A stretch of DNA of 38,848 bases from Bacillus sp. FJAT-27245 (lineage in GTDB: Bacteria > Bacillota > Bacilli > Bacillales > Cytobacillaceae): positions 2,067,703 through 2,106,550 of the forward strand of contig NZ_LIGI01000001.1 in NCBI RefSeq assembly GCF_001273955.1. Reading direction: 5' to 3'. This document shows, piece by piece, positions 16,137-23,809 of this stretch. A program made the translations under genes and the position numbers. Positions within the stretch are counted from its first letter, which is position 1. Each line of letters begins with the position of its first letter. Under the pieces are notes generated by a model. That model ran no database searches, was not told the DNA's origin, and saw nothing but the letters and a program-made list of their open reading frames with translations.

Positions 16137-16479
16137 GTGGGCTTTCTCGCAAGTACTGTTTATGCATTGAACCTGAGCTTATGGGGCAATCCTATTTTAT
16201 GTTTCTAAAGCTCATGAACCAATGAATGTTGCGGCGCATATCGTGTATGTATTGAAAAGTATCCAATATAATCCTTCATGTCCTCTCCTCAAAGCTTTCC
16301 ATCCATTTTTCCCTATCATTCACTCACCAAAAAATAGTATAATATCCTTTAAACAAACAAAATTCGATATATTTTGTAAATTTAGAAATATTTGAAAGAA
16401 AGTAGAAACCTATTAATAACTAATCCGTATAAAGAAAATACATATTATTTCAAAATCTTACATCAATGATTTTGGATAT
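16137..16479. other. Intergenic stretch, no gene seen
   Basis: AT-rich spacer of about 340 nt with no supported ORF, RNA gene or repeat; the regulatory part next to the following operon is listed separately. Confidence 0.4.
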
Positions 16480-16480
16480 T

Positions 16481-16530
16481 CAACCGGTTGGTTTTTTGGA
16501 TTTTTCCACATGCGGAAAAGTTGATATTAT
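16481..16530 (+). promoter_or_regulatory. Palindromes and putative promoter of the XpaC/VWA/TelA operon
   Basis: Perfect palindrome CAACCGGTTG (16481-16490), then an 18-nt near-perfect palindrome TTTTCCACATGCGGAAAA (16502-16519, one mispaired base pair), then TATTAT (16525-16530) as a possible -10, 24 nt before the start codon. The second palindrome would cover the -35 region, which suits a repressor. The regulator is unknown. Confidence 0.4.
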
Positions 16531-16553
16531 AAATAGTTTAGGGGGAGTGAAGG

Positions 16554-17288
16554 ATGTCGAAAATTTGGAAATTGATTACGCTACTATTCGGGATAACCCT
16601 TGCTAATGTGATTCTTCTTTCCCCTGGTTTTCTGGGGGTAAGGATTGTTGGCGGAAGTGCTCTTGAGACATCCTTTGGGGTGACTGTGCTGTTTGTCAGT
16701 CTCATTATTATTCTTTTCAGTATTTATGGGGTCCTGTTCAAAAAGATTCCAGCCGTACATTTGAGGGAGCTAAAAACAAATGAGGATTATGTAAGAGCCC
16801 TTCAATCTTATCAAAATATTAAAGCATTAAGGGAAGATATTGTGTTCGCTTTAGGACAGGAGCTTCGCTTGAAAAAGAAAAAAGGCGGGCTGCTGACCCT
16901 TCTGGATGAACGATTCGACAAAACCGAATTAAGTTATCAAAAGTTCGCCAATGTCGTAGCCGAAGTAGAAAAGCTCTTTTATTTGAATATCCGCAACATC
17001 CTCAACAAAGTCAGTACGTTCGATGAAACAGAGTACGAAAGCGTGAGTGGAAAAAATACGAGCCGTTTCTCTAAAGAAATTCTTCAGGAAAAAAGGGAAC
17101 TTTATAATGAATACCTTTCTTTTGTCAAAAATGCAGTGAATATTAACGAAGAGATTCTTTTGTATATCGATAAACTCGTCTTGGAAATTTCAAAGCTGAA
17201 CACCATTGATATTGACGACATTGACAATATGGCTGCAATGCAGGAAATGGATGCATTGATCAAACAAACAAAACACTATAAATACTAG
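16554..17288 (+). CDS. XpaC-like membrane protein (5-bromo-4-chloroindolyl phosphate hydrolysis family-like)
   Basis: 244 residues; ATG 16554 after GGGGGAGTGAAGG. Two membrane helices (about residues 5-25 and 40-62) are followed by a long cytoplasmic, coiled-coil-like region (70-240) rich in Lys, Glu and Leu. This fits the XpaC layout: N-terminal hairpin in the membrane plus a helical tail. XpaC and TelA genes are regularly neighbours in Firmicutes, and TelA is two genes downstream here. Biochemical function is unknown; the family name comes from a hydrolysis phenotype. It is the first gene of a three-gene operon (gaps 15 and 57 nt). Confidence 0.6.
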   Translation: MSKIWKLITLLFGITLANVILLSPGFLGVRIVGGSALETSFGVTVLFVSLIIILFSIYGVLFKKIPAVHLRELKTNEDYVRALQSYQNIKALREDIVFALGQELRLKKKKGGLLTLLDERFDKTELSYQKFANVVAEVEKLFYLNIRNILNKVSTFDETEYESVSGKNTSRFSKEILQEKRELYNEYLSFVKNAVNINEEILLYIDKLVLEISKLNTIDIDDIDNMAAMQEMDALIKQTKHYKY

Positions 17289-17303
17289 AAGGAGCACTGG
17301 CTG

Positions 17304-18989
17304 ATGAATAAAGGTAAATTTCTGATCGTCTCACTAATTGCTGTTGTTGTATTTTTTGGGGTTGTCTATGCTGGCATCTCGCTTACTTCGAATCTAGGAA
17401 AATCTAAAAAACAGATTACGGCTGAAAATGCCGAAGCACAGCTGGATAAAATGTATTCCAAGATCGATGTGGCAAAAGGAAAGCCTGCCAAAGGGCAGAT
17501 TGACTTAAATCCAGCTGATCTGGCTGAAGAACTGCCTGATATCAATAAGTTTCCTGTAACCGTCGAAAATTCAACCGAATCATTTGTTGAAATCTTCTCG
17601 TCGCCTGAAAAAACGGGCAAAGGGAATGATTCATGGCTAAACGAAGTAGGAAAAGACTACAACGCCGCAAAGTTCCAAGTGGATGGAAAGGTCGTCAGTG
17701 TGAAGATCCGAAGCATTGCCTCTGGTACAGCAACAGACTATATCAAATCAGGAAAATATGTTCCCGACGCCTTTACCCCTTCTAATGAGTTTTGGGGAGA
17801 GATGGTGAAAGATAGCGGGGTAACAGCTGAACTGATTTCAAAAAGGATGGTCGGCAACGTGCCTGGCCTTGTCATCAAGAAAAAGAAGCATGATCAGTTA
17901 GTTGACAAATATGGCTCGGTAAATGTGAAAACCGTTACGGATGCGATGGCGAAAAATGAATTTGCCATGGGTTATACCGATCCGTTCGCAAGTTCGACAG
18001 GCCTTAACCTTCTTTTGACCGCTTTAAACACCTTTGACAAATCCAACCTTCTGGGGGATAAAGCAGTACAGGGCTTTGAGCAATTCCAATCGAATGTGCC
18101 ATTCACAGCATCTACGACATTGCAGATGAGGGAAGCGGCCAAATCGGGTGCGTTGGATGGATTCGTGCTTGAGTATCAAACATTCATTAATTCACCTGAT
18201 TTGAAAGATTCATATATATTCACTCCGTTTGGCGTCCGCCATGACAGCCCATTGTATGCCATTGGCAATATCTCTGATGAGAAAAAGCAAATCATTCAAC
18301 AATTTGCCCAATTCGCCCAGGAGAAAAAGTATCAAGAACTCGGCAAGAAAAATGGATTTAACGGCCTTGAATCTTACGCATCGGAAATGCAAACGGTTGA
18401 CGGCGCCACTCTTTCGGCTGCTCAAAAGCTATGGAAAGAAAAGAAAAACGCCAATAAGCCGATTGTAGCAGTGTTTGTTGCAGATGTTTCTGGAAGCATG
18501 AATGGAGAACCAATGAACCGAATGAAAGAAAGCTTGCTTAAAGGCCAGAAATATCTTGGCAAAAACAACAGTATCGGATTGGTTACTTACTCTGATGACG
18601 TGACGATCAATTTGCCGATTGCTCCATTCGATACGAACCAGCAATCATACTTTGTCGGAGCTGTCGAAGGCCTGCAGGCAAACGGGGGAACCGCGACGTA
18701 TGATGGGATTGTCGTCGCGATGAAATTGCTGAAGGATGAAATGAAGAAGAACCCTGATGTGACCCCTCTCATTTTCGTATTGAGCGACGGGGAAACGAAT
18801 CGGGGACACTCATTGGACGAAATCCGCGGATTAATTCAGGCTTATAAGGTTCCAATCTATACAATCGGATATAACGCTAACCTCAAGGCTCTTCAGACCA
18901 TTTCATCGATCAATGAAGCAGCGAGTATCAATGCTGATTCAGATGACGTCGTCTATAAGATTAAAAACCTGTTCAACGTACAATTGTAA
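17304..18989 (+). CDS. Surface substrate-binding-like protein with C-terminal von Willebrand A domain
   Basis: 561 residues; ATG 17304 after GAAGGAG. Residues 8-30 are an N-terminal membrane anchor or uncleaved signal. Residues about 75-370 look like an extracellular solute-binding fold ('VENSTESFVEIFSSPEKTG', 'VKIRSIASGTATDYIKSG', 'FAMGYTDPFASSTGLNLLLT', 'FGVRHDSPLYAIG'). Residues about 388-558 are a VWA domain with a full metal site: D394-V-S396-G-S398, T463/T465 in 'GGTATYDG', and D495 in 'LSDGETNRG'. VWA domains bind partners through a bound divalent ion. Lying between XpaC-like and TelA genes, it probably forms the outside, ligand-sensing part of an envelope complex. A TerY-type role in metal or toxic-anion stress is possible. 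Confidence 0.85.
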   Translation: MNKGKFLIVSLIAVVVFFGVVYAGISLTSNLGKSKKQITAENAEAQLDKMYSKIDVAKGKPAKGQIDLNPADLAEELPDINKFPVTVENSTESFVEIFSSPEKTGKGNDSWLNEVGKDYNAAKFQVDGKVVSVKIRSIASGTATDYIKSGKYVPDAFTPSNEFWGEMVKDSGVTAELISKRMVGNVPGLVIKKKKHDQLVDKYGSVNVKTVTDAMAKNEFAMGYTDPFASSTGLNLLLTALNTFDKSNLLGDKAVQGFEQFQSNVPFTASTTLQMREAAKSGALDGFVLEYQTFINSPDLKDSYIFTPFGVRHDSPLYAIGNISDEKKQIIQQFAQFAQEKKYQELGKKNGFNGLESYASEMQTVDGATLSAAQKLWKEKKNANKPIVAVFVADVSGSMNGEPMNRMKESLLKGQKYLGKNNSIGLVTYSDDVTINLPIAPFDTNQQSYFVGAVEGLQANGGTATYDGIVVAMKLLKDEMKKNPDVTPLIFVLSDGETNRGHSLDEIRGLIQAYKVPIYTIGYNANLKALQTISSINEAASINADSDDVVYKIKNLFNVQL

Positions 18990-19046
18990 TTTTCACGCCA
19001 ATTAAAAGCATGAGCCTGTAAAATACACTAAAACGGGGGATAATCT

Positions 19047-20195
19047 ATGTCGTTTTCAATGACTGTTGCAAGTCCTGAAGAAGTAAAGGCCCTTATCGAA
19101 GAACAAGTCAAACCTGTTCCAGAGGAAATTTCAGAACTGCAAAAGGCAGCCAATCAGAATGTTTCCACGATTATGGGATTGGATGTCGAATCACTTGATC
19201 AGCGAAATGAAGTATTGAAAAGCATTGAAAGTTTCGGGTTAAACACGATGAAGGCTTCGTCCAACAAGAATTCACTTCTTCAAGTGTCGGTCGGGAACCT
19301 GGCGAAACAGGGCGATGAAGGCAGCCGGGTCGCAAAAGGGCTGTCTGAACTTCAAACCCAACTGAAGGACCTCGATCCAAGTGTGATCGATTTTGCAAAA
19401 ACGGGCTTTCTTGGAAAACTGTTCAACCCACTTCGGGCCTACTTCCAAAAGTACGAAAAAGCGGACAGCGTCATTTCGGATATCGTCACAAGCCTTGAAA
19501 AAGGGAAAGTGACCTTGAAAAATGACAATACAACGCTTGAAATCGAACAGCAGGGACTTCGGGATTTGACGAAAATCCTTCGGAAGGAAATTGAACTGGG
19601 AACTTTGATGGATGAAGCGATCGAAGCTCAAATCGAACAGGCTAAAACAAGAGGTGAAGACCCGGATAAAATTCAATTCATCACCGAAGAATTGTTATTT
19701 CCGCTTCGTCAGCGAGTGATGGATTTGCAGCAAATGCTCACAGTTAACCAGCAAGGCATTATTGCATATGAAGTAGTCATCCGGAACAACAGGGAGTTGA
19801 TCCGTGGGGTTGAACGTGCAAAAACCGTGACCATTTCTGCATTGAAAATTGCTGTTACCGTAGCAAGTGCTTTGTACAATCAGAAGATTGTCTTAAAAAA
19901 GATCGAAGCCCTTAACGCAACAACGAACGATTTGATTGCAGGAACTAGCAAAATGCTGAAAGTGCAAGGTGTGGAAATTCAAAAGCAGGCAATGGAATCA
20001 AGCGTTTCTGTTGAGACATTGAAAGTCGCGTTTGCTGATGTAATCGAGGCGATGGACTCAATCAGTACGTACAAACAGCAAGCATTGCCGAAAATGCGTG
20101 AAACCATCAACCAATTCAAAGAGTTGGCTGAAACAGGCGAAAAACAGATTCAGCGTCTCGAAAAAGGCAATGAAGTAAACCTCCTAAGTAATTAA
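19047..20195 (+). CDS. telA: TelA-family (toxic anion resistance) protein
   Basis: 382 residues; ATG 19047 after ACGGGGGA. Long helical soluble protein typical of TelA: 'NQNVSTIMGLDVESLDQRNE', 'GFLGKLFNPLRAYFQKYEKA', 'LTVNQQGIIAYEVVIRNNRE', 'RGVERAKTVTISALKIAVTVA' and 'ATNDLIAGTSKMLKVQGVEI'. TelA homologues (B. subtilis YceH) are linked to tellurite and some antimicrobial tolerance and to the Ter stress system; the mechanism is unknown. Here it ends the XpaC/VWA operon. No terminator follows until 20602, so the transcript may run into the M20 remnant. Confidence 0.9.
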   Translation: MSFSMTVASPEEVKALIEEQVKPVPEEISELQKAANQNVSTIMGLDVESLDQRNEVLKSIESFGLNTMKASSNKNSLLQVSVGNLAKQGDEGSRVAKGLSELQTQLKDLDPSVIDFAKTGFLGKLFNPLRAYFQKYEKADSVISDIVTSLEKGKVTLKNDNTTLEIEQQGLRDLTKILRKEIELGTLMDEAIEAQIEQAKTRGEDPDKIQFITEELLFPLRQRVMDLQQMLTVNQQGIIAYEVVIRNNRELIRGVERAKTVTISALKIAVTVASALYNQKIVLKKIEALNATTNDLIAGTSKMLKVQGVEIQKQAMESSVSVETLKVAFADVIEAMDSISTYKQQALPKMRETINQFKELAETGEKQIQRLEKGNEVNLLSN

Positions 20196-20261
20196 AATTA
20201 TAAGAAATAATAATTCCCCTCAGCTAAATTAATCGTTTCAATCTGATCCGGAACACATTGA

Positions 20262-20525
20262 TCCTGCGTTGCTGAGATTCTCCAAAATGCGAATGATAAA
20301 AATATTAATGAAGTAAAGGAATTCCCAGCCTTGCCGCAATCAGAAGATTTTGCGTACTATGCGGAAAAATTCCCTTCCTGCTTCTTTTACATTGCTTGTA
20401 CTCCAAAAGGGGTGGAGAAGCCTTATTTTAACCATAACCCTAAATTTGATATTGATGAAGAATCGCTGCTTGTCGCTGCCAAGGCAGTTGAACATGTTGT
20501 ATGTAGCTTTAATGGGTTAGACTAG
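20262..20525 (+). pseudogene. C-terminal remnant of an M20 (amidohydrolase/peptidase) gene
   Basis: An open frame following TGA 20259-20261 reads 'EFPALPQSEDFAYYAEKFPS' and ends '...NHNPKFDIDEESLLVAAKAV..'. The 'SEDFAYYAEKFP', 'KGVEKPYFNHNPKFDID' and 'LLVAAKAV' blocks are the C-terminal metal-ligand end of M20D amidohydrolases (about 390 aa). Only the last 85-90 residues remain and the catalytic N-terminal part is missing. It is not expected to be active. Confidence 0.75.
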
Positions 20526-20601
20526 GAAAAATAGGTCTGGATAACCTTTTCCTCCTTGGGTAATAATGAGTTGTCGTTTTGTGACGAAAAGGTGAAATTT
20601 C

Positions 20602-20637
20602 AATCAGTGGAGGTTTGTTTCCCTCCACTGATTTTTA
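20602..20637 (+). terminator. Intrinsic terminator
   Basis: Perfect 12-bp stem AATCAGTGGAGG / CCTCCACTGATT, loop TTTGTTTC, then TTTAGTT. It ends transcription from the TelA/M20-remnant side ahead of the TRIC gene. Confidence 0.85.
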
Positions 20638-21130
20638 GTTACATCTATTACGGATAATATCGATGAAAGGAGGGGTACGCATTGACATGGGACATTCTAA
20701 ATATCATTGGTACCCTTGCTTTCGCAATCAGTGGTGCCCTTATAGCCAGGGAAGAGGATTATGATATCCTTGGAATTTACGTTCTAGGATTTACGACTGC
20801 CTTCGGGGGAGGCCTTGTCCGAAACTTATTAATTGGAATTCCGATTGAAAACACGTGGATGCAAGGGAACTTATTTCAAATAGCCTTTTTCGCGATTACG
20901 CTTGTTTTTCTGTTGCCCAATAAATGGCTTGACCAAATTAAAAATTGGATTGTCTTGTTTGATGCGATTGGACTGGCAGCATTTGCTATTCAGGGGCAAA
21001 TTATGCAGTTTCGATTGGCACGCCTTTCATTGCCGTCATTATCGCCTCGACGATTACCGGTGCTGGCGGAGGGATGATACGTGAAGTCTTTGCGGGCCGA
21101 AAGCCAATGATTTTTCATTCTGAAATTTAT

Positions 21131-22984
21131 CATATTTGGAAGAAGACTCCATCTGATTTGTGTTACGGGGGCAGTCCGACAATTCAGGTGGAGATGAATT
21201 GCCGTCAGCCGCGGGCTGAAGCTGGTCCAAAAATTTTAGGCTAAAAGAGGAACAAACATTCGCTTTTCGTTCAACCAACTGCTATAATTATATATAGGGA
21301 AATATTCCTATTTTGGAAGAAAAGGAGGTGAATAAAATGGCTAAAAAGAAACCCGTCAAGGTATTACGTAAACGAAAGAAAACCGAAACAATTCAACGGT
21401 TAACTCAAAAACAGAATATCGGACGAACCAGTCTTACTGCCAAGGAATTCCGTCTCCTTCGACGCATGACCCATAGTTCAAAAGCATTGCGAAATGTTGG
21501 ATTATATACAATAAAACAATGTTACTTAAACCAAAACAGGATGGCGACGGTAAAAGAAGTAGACGCTGCCATGCAGGCTGATGTGAATTATTGGGGTATT
21601 CAATCGAACTCCGTTCAGGCTATTCGAAGGACTTTGTATGCGGAAGTAAAAAGCTTTTTCGAGGCGTTTAAAAAGTGGAAGGAAAACCCTGAGAAATTCA
21701 CTGGCCGCCCTAAATTCCCGAACTACTCCCGTTCCACAGAAAAGCGTGTAATCGAAATCTATCAAGTCCCTAAGGTGGATAAAAACGGGTATTGGGTGAT
21801 TCCGATGAACAATGAATTCAGAAAACGTTACGGTTCGATCAAGATTCGTATGCCAAAAAACTTGTTACACAAGAAAATCTCCTACATTGAAATTGTGCCC
21901 AAGCAAAAAGGTCGGTTCTTTGAGGTGCATTACACGTATGAAGTGCAAATCGCTCAAATGAAAAGACAACCAACGACCACTGTACGTGCTTTGAGTTGCG
22001 ATTTAGGTGTAGACCGATTGGTAAGTTGTGCAACAAATCATGGCGAAACTTTTCTAATAGATGGCAAGGAGCTAAAGTCCATCAACCAATATTTCAACAA
22101 AAAGATAAGCAATCTGCAGCAAAAAAATATCGGAAACGGGATTTCAAAACGGGTTGTGACGAACCAAATCGCGGAACTCTGGAACAAACGGGAACATCAA
22201 ATCAGCGGATACTTCTCACAAACTGTCGGCCTGTTATTCAAAAAGGTGAAAGAATTGAATATCGATACGATTGTCGTCGGGTATAATGCCGGTTGGAAAC
22301 AGGAATGTGATATGGGGAAAAGAAACAACCAGACGTTTGTACAAATTCCATTCAAAAAGTTGATTTCTGCCATCGAAAACAAATGTATGAAAGAGGGCAT
22401 CCGGTTCAAGAAGCAGGAAGAAAGCTATACGTCCAAAGCCAGCTTCTTGGATAAAGATAGGATTCCTGTTTGGTCGGAAAATGATAAATCCTCCTACACA
22501 TTCAGTGGCAGACGCCTTACTCGTGGACTGTATCGTTCCAAAGCTGGCCACTGTATCCATGCAGACATCAATGGTGCGCTGAATACGTTGAGGAAATCGG
22601 AAGTTGCAGAATTTCACGAAACTATCAAAGTGAAAACTCCAACTGTGTTAAACGTACGAAAACGTAAAGCTGTTGCTTAGTGCATGGCTTAGTGGGTGTG
22701 TCAGCCATCCAGGGTATCGGGCGCATTAGTGCCGGGGCTTGTAGTACATAGTTCGCAAGGCTATGACTTCTCCGTATCCATTCGGAGAACCTTAACTCAC
22801 AGCAGGGAGGGTGCAAGTGGGAAAACAATCGTCCATTGCCAGTACCGACCTAAAAATTACTTGGGGTGTCACCGAAACGTGACATGAATTCTAGAGCGTC
22901 ACTCTGTCTAGTGGTAGACGAAAAGACCTAGAGTTCAAACTCAAGCCCCCACTGAAACGCATTATCTCAGTGGGGGTGGTTGAC
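21131..22984 (+). mobile_element. IS605/IS1341-type tnpB element inserted in the TRIC gene
   Basis: Ends are deduced by rejoining the host frame: ...ATT TAT | element | GCT TTA TGG... The 1854-bp insertion has no target duplication and abuts TTTAT (21126-21130), as expected for IS200/IS605-type insertion next to a target-adjacent motif. The right end has a strong hairpin CCCCCACTGA / TCAGTGGGGG (22945-22973) and ends GGTTGAC. Only tnpB is present; there is no tnpA, so mobility would need a transposase in trans. Confidence 0.8.
21337..22680 (+). CDS. tnpB: TnpB, RNA-guided endonuclease of an IS1341-type element
   Basis: 447 residues from ATG 21337, set by AAGGAGGTGA; the upstream in-frame TTG is rejected. 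It has an N-terminal Lys-rich and wedge-like region (1-210). RuvC-I Asp is D222 in 'LSCDLGVDRLVSCATN' and RuvC-III Asp is D410 in 'HADINGALNTLRK'. RuvC-II reads 'DTIVVGYNAGWKQE': the usual 'IVxE' glutamate position is Gly315, with Glu323 eight residues on. The zinc-finger cysteines normally between RuvC-II and III are absent ('YTSKASFLDKD', one Cys only). TnpB uses a right-end-derived RNA to cut DNA beside a TAM and helps keep the element. Whether this subgroup still cuts is open. Confidence 0.9.
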   Translation: MAKKKPVKVLRKRKKTETIQRLTQKQNIGRTSLTAKEFRLLRRMTHSSKALRNVGLYTIKQCYLNQNRMATVKEVDAAMQADVNYWGIQSNSVQAIRRTLYAEVKSFFEAFKKWKENPEKFTGRPKFPNYSRSTEKRVIEIYQVPKVDKNGYWVIPMNNEFRKRYGSIKIRMPKNLLHKKISYIEIVPKQKGRFFEVHYTYEVQIAQMKRQPTTTVRALSCDLGVDRLVSCATNHGETFLIDGKELKSINQYFNKKISNLQQKNIGNGISKRVVTNQIAELWNKREHQISGYFSQTVGLLFKKVKELNIDTIVVGYNAGWKQECDMGKRNNQTFVQIPFKKLISAIENKCMKEGIRFKKQEESYTSKASFLDKDRIPVWSENDKSSYTFSGRRLTRGLYRSKAGHCIHADINGALNTLRKSEVAEFHETIKVKTPTVLNVRKRKAVA

Positions 22985-23004
22985 GCTTTATGGGCGGCGC
23001 TTGC
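22681..23004 (+). ncRNA. Putative reRNA (omega RNA) with guide in the TRIC gene
   Basis: The 304 nt between the tnpB stop and the right end have no ORF but several hairpins (TCTCCG/CGGAGA near 22768-22789; TCTAG/CTAGA near 22908-22933; CCCCCACTGA/TCAGTGGGGG at the end). In TnpB systems this segment gives the guide RNA scaffold, and the guide is the flank just past the right end, here GCTTTATGGGCGGCGCTTGC (from 22985). The 5' end is unknown. Confidence 0.45.
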
Positions 23005-23176
23005 TGGTTTCGCAATCGGTTTAGGATTGGTACGCGGGCCTTACATGACAGCGATCCTGTTGATTCTTATTGTATTCTTAAGGATTTTTTCCGTCCGTTT
23101 TAAGTGGAATTTTGCCCCACAATATTCCTTATGAGAATAAGAGGAATTTGGGTGGTTGAGTCAAAGAAAATACCGG

Positions 23177-23208
23177 GCACTCGTCTTTAGTAAAGACGAG
23201 TGCTTTTT
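23177..23208 (+). terminator. Terminator of the TRIC locus
   Basis: 12-bp perfect stem GCACTCGTCTTT / AAAGACGAGTGC with a 3-nt loop, followed by TTTTTAG; it lies 43 nt after the TRIC stop. Confidence 0.85.
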
Positions 23209-23242
23209 AGTACATATTAATAGAAACAGGTTAACAAATAAC

Positions 23243-23277
23243 AAAATAAAATTGACCGACAAAATTACATGTCGGTC
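23243..23277 (-). terminator. Terminator of the gamma-SASP-like gene
   Basis: On the minus strand stem GACCGACA / TGTCGGTC with loop TGTAATTT, then AATTTTATTTTGTT; it starts 19 nt after the stop codon. Confidence 0.75.
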
Positions 23278-23295
23278 TTTACAAGTCAAAAATTC

Positions 23296-23442
23296 TTAAT
23301 CCCTCATTGCTCCTGCTTCACGGGATGTCATTGATCCTTGGCCCGCGTTTACATCTTGCTGTATATCCTGTTTCACTTTCCCGGGGTTGGTGCCAGAAGA
23401 TTTTATAACATTGTTTCTGTTTTGCTGTTGATTCTGCTTCAT
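23296..23442 (-). CDS. Small Gln/Asn-rich protein, gamma-type SASP-like
   Basis: 48 residues from ATG 23442 with GAGGAGGT 9-10 nt upstream. It begins 'MKQNQQQNRNNVIKSSGTNP' and continues 'KVKQDIQQDVNAGQGSMTSR', ending EAGAMRD. The spacing TNxxxVKQxxQQ...GQGxxxxxEA is like one repeat of the gamma-type small acid-soluble spore protein SspE (TNAQQVRKQNQQ..GQGQFGTEFASE), but the protein is half the usual length with a single repeat. If right, it is made in the forespore under SigG and serves as an amino-acid store. It has its own terminator. Family assignment is tentative; that it is a real gene is well supported. Confidence 0.6.
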   Translation of the reverse strand: MKQNQQQNRNNVIKSSGTNPGKVKQDIQQDVNAGQGSMTSREAGAMRD

Positions 23443-23479
23443 TGATGCAATACCTCCTCTAAATTCGGTTACCCATTAG

Positions 23480-23661
23480 TATTCGCAAAATCGTACATTG
23501 TATGTCCCTGGTCTTCTTCTTAAAATAGGGGAGTTGAAACGGCTGAACGCCGAATCAGGATTTTCTTTTAACGAGGTAAAGGACTGGAAAAAGCTAGCTG
23601 GAATGGCACAGTGAAGTTTAGCGATACTGATGTCGAGAAAGTAAAAAATAAAATACATTAA
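23480..23661 (+). pseudogene. Frameshifted remnant of an unknown small gene
   Basis: After TAG 23477-23479 one frame reads 'NRTLYVPGLLLKIGELKRLN' and 'AESGFSFNEVKDWKKLA', then stops; a neighbouring frame goes on 'WNGTVKFSDTDVEKVKNKIH' to TAA 23661, just before a terminator. The joined sequence looks protein-like (amphipathic, charged). No start codon with a ribosome site was found and the family is unknown. Confidence 0.3.
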
Positions 23662-23686
23662 GGTAGTAAGGAATAAATCTATGAGG

Positions 23687-23732
23687 AAACCCCCTTTCGG
23701 ATTAGATGCTGATCCGGAATGGGGTTTTTCTT
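23687..23732 (+). terminator. Intrinsic terminator
   Basis: AAACCCC / GGGGTTT outer stem with an inner CGGAT / ATCCG stem and a TTTTTCTTTT tail; it follows the remnant at 23480-23661. Confidence 0.75.
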
Positions 23733-23809
23733 TTAAAAGGGCCTGTTATAAATTGGGTATATCTTTAGGGAAGGTTACCCAATTGTATTGTTCCTCTATT
23801 CAATATTGA

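Larger units (their letters stand above)
20682..23134 (+). pseudogene. TRIC-family channel gene (UPF0126, YvgT-like), frameshifted and split by a tnpB element
   Basis: TTG 20682 follows GAAAGGAGGGG. Residues 1-107 are intact ('TLAFAISGALIAREEDYDIL', 'TTAFGGGLVRNLLIGIP'). At the GGGG run 20993-20996 one G is missing; restoring it gives 'AIQGANYAVSIGTPFIAVII', 'TGAGGGMIREVFAGRKPMIF' and 'SEIY', a standard TRIC repeat. The frame then breaks at 21130. It resumes after the insertion at 22985 with 'ALWAALAGFAIGLGLVRG' and ends at TGA 23134. The rejoined protein would be about 199 residues, the normal family length. TRIC proteins are trimeric cation channels. Two independent lesions make it non-functional unless the G-run shift is a base-calling error. 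Confidence 0.85.

Noticed and set aside
22681-22887. Possible 63-aa ORF after tnpB
   Set aside because: Lies in the predicted reRNA region, has no ribosome site and no protein-like pattern.
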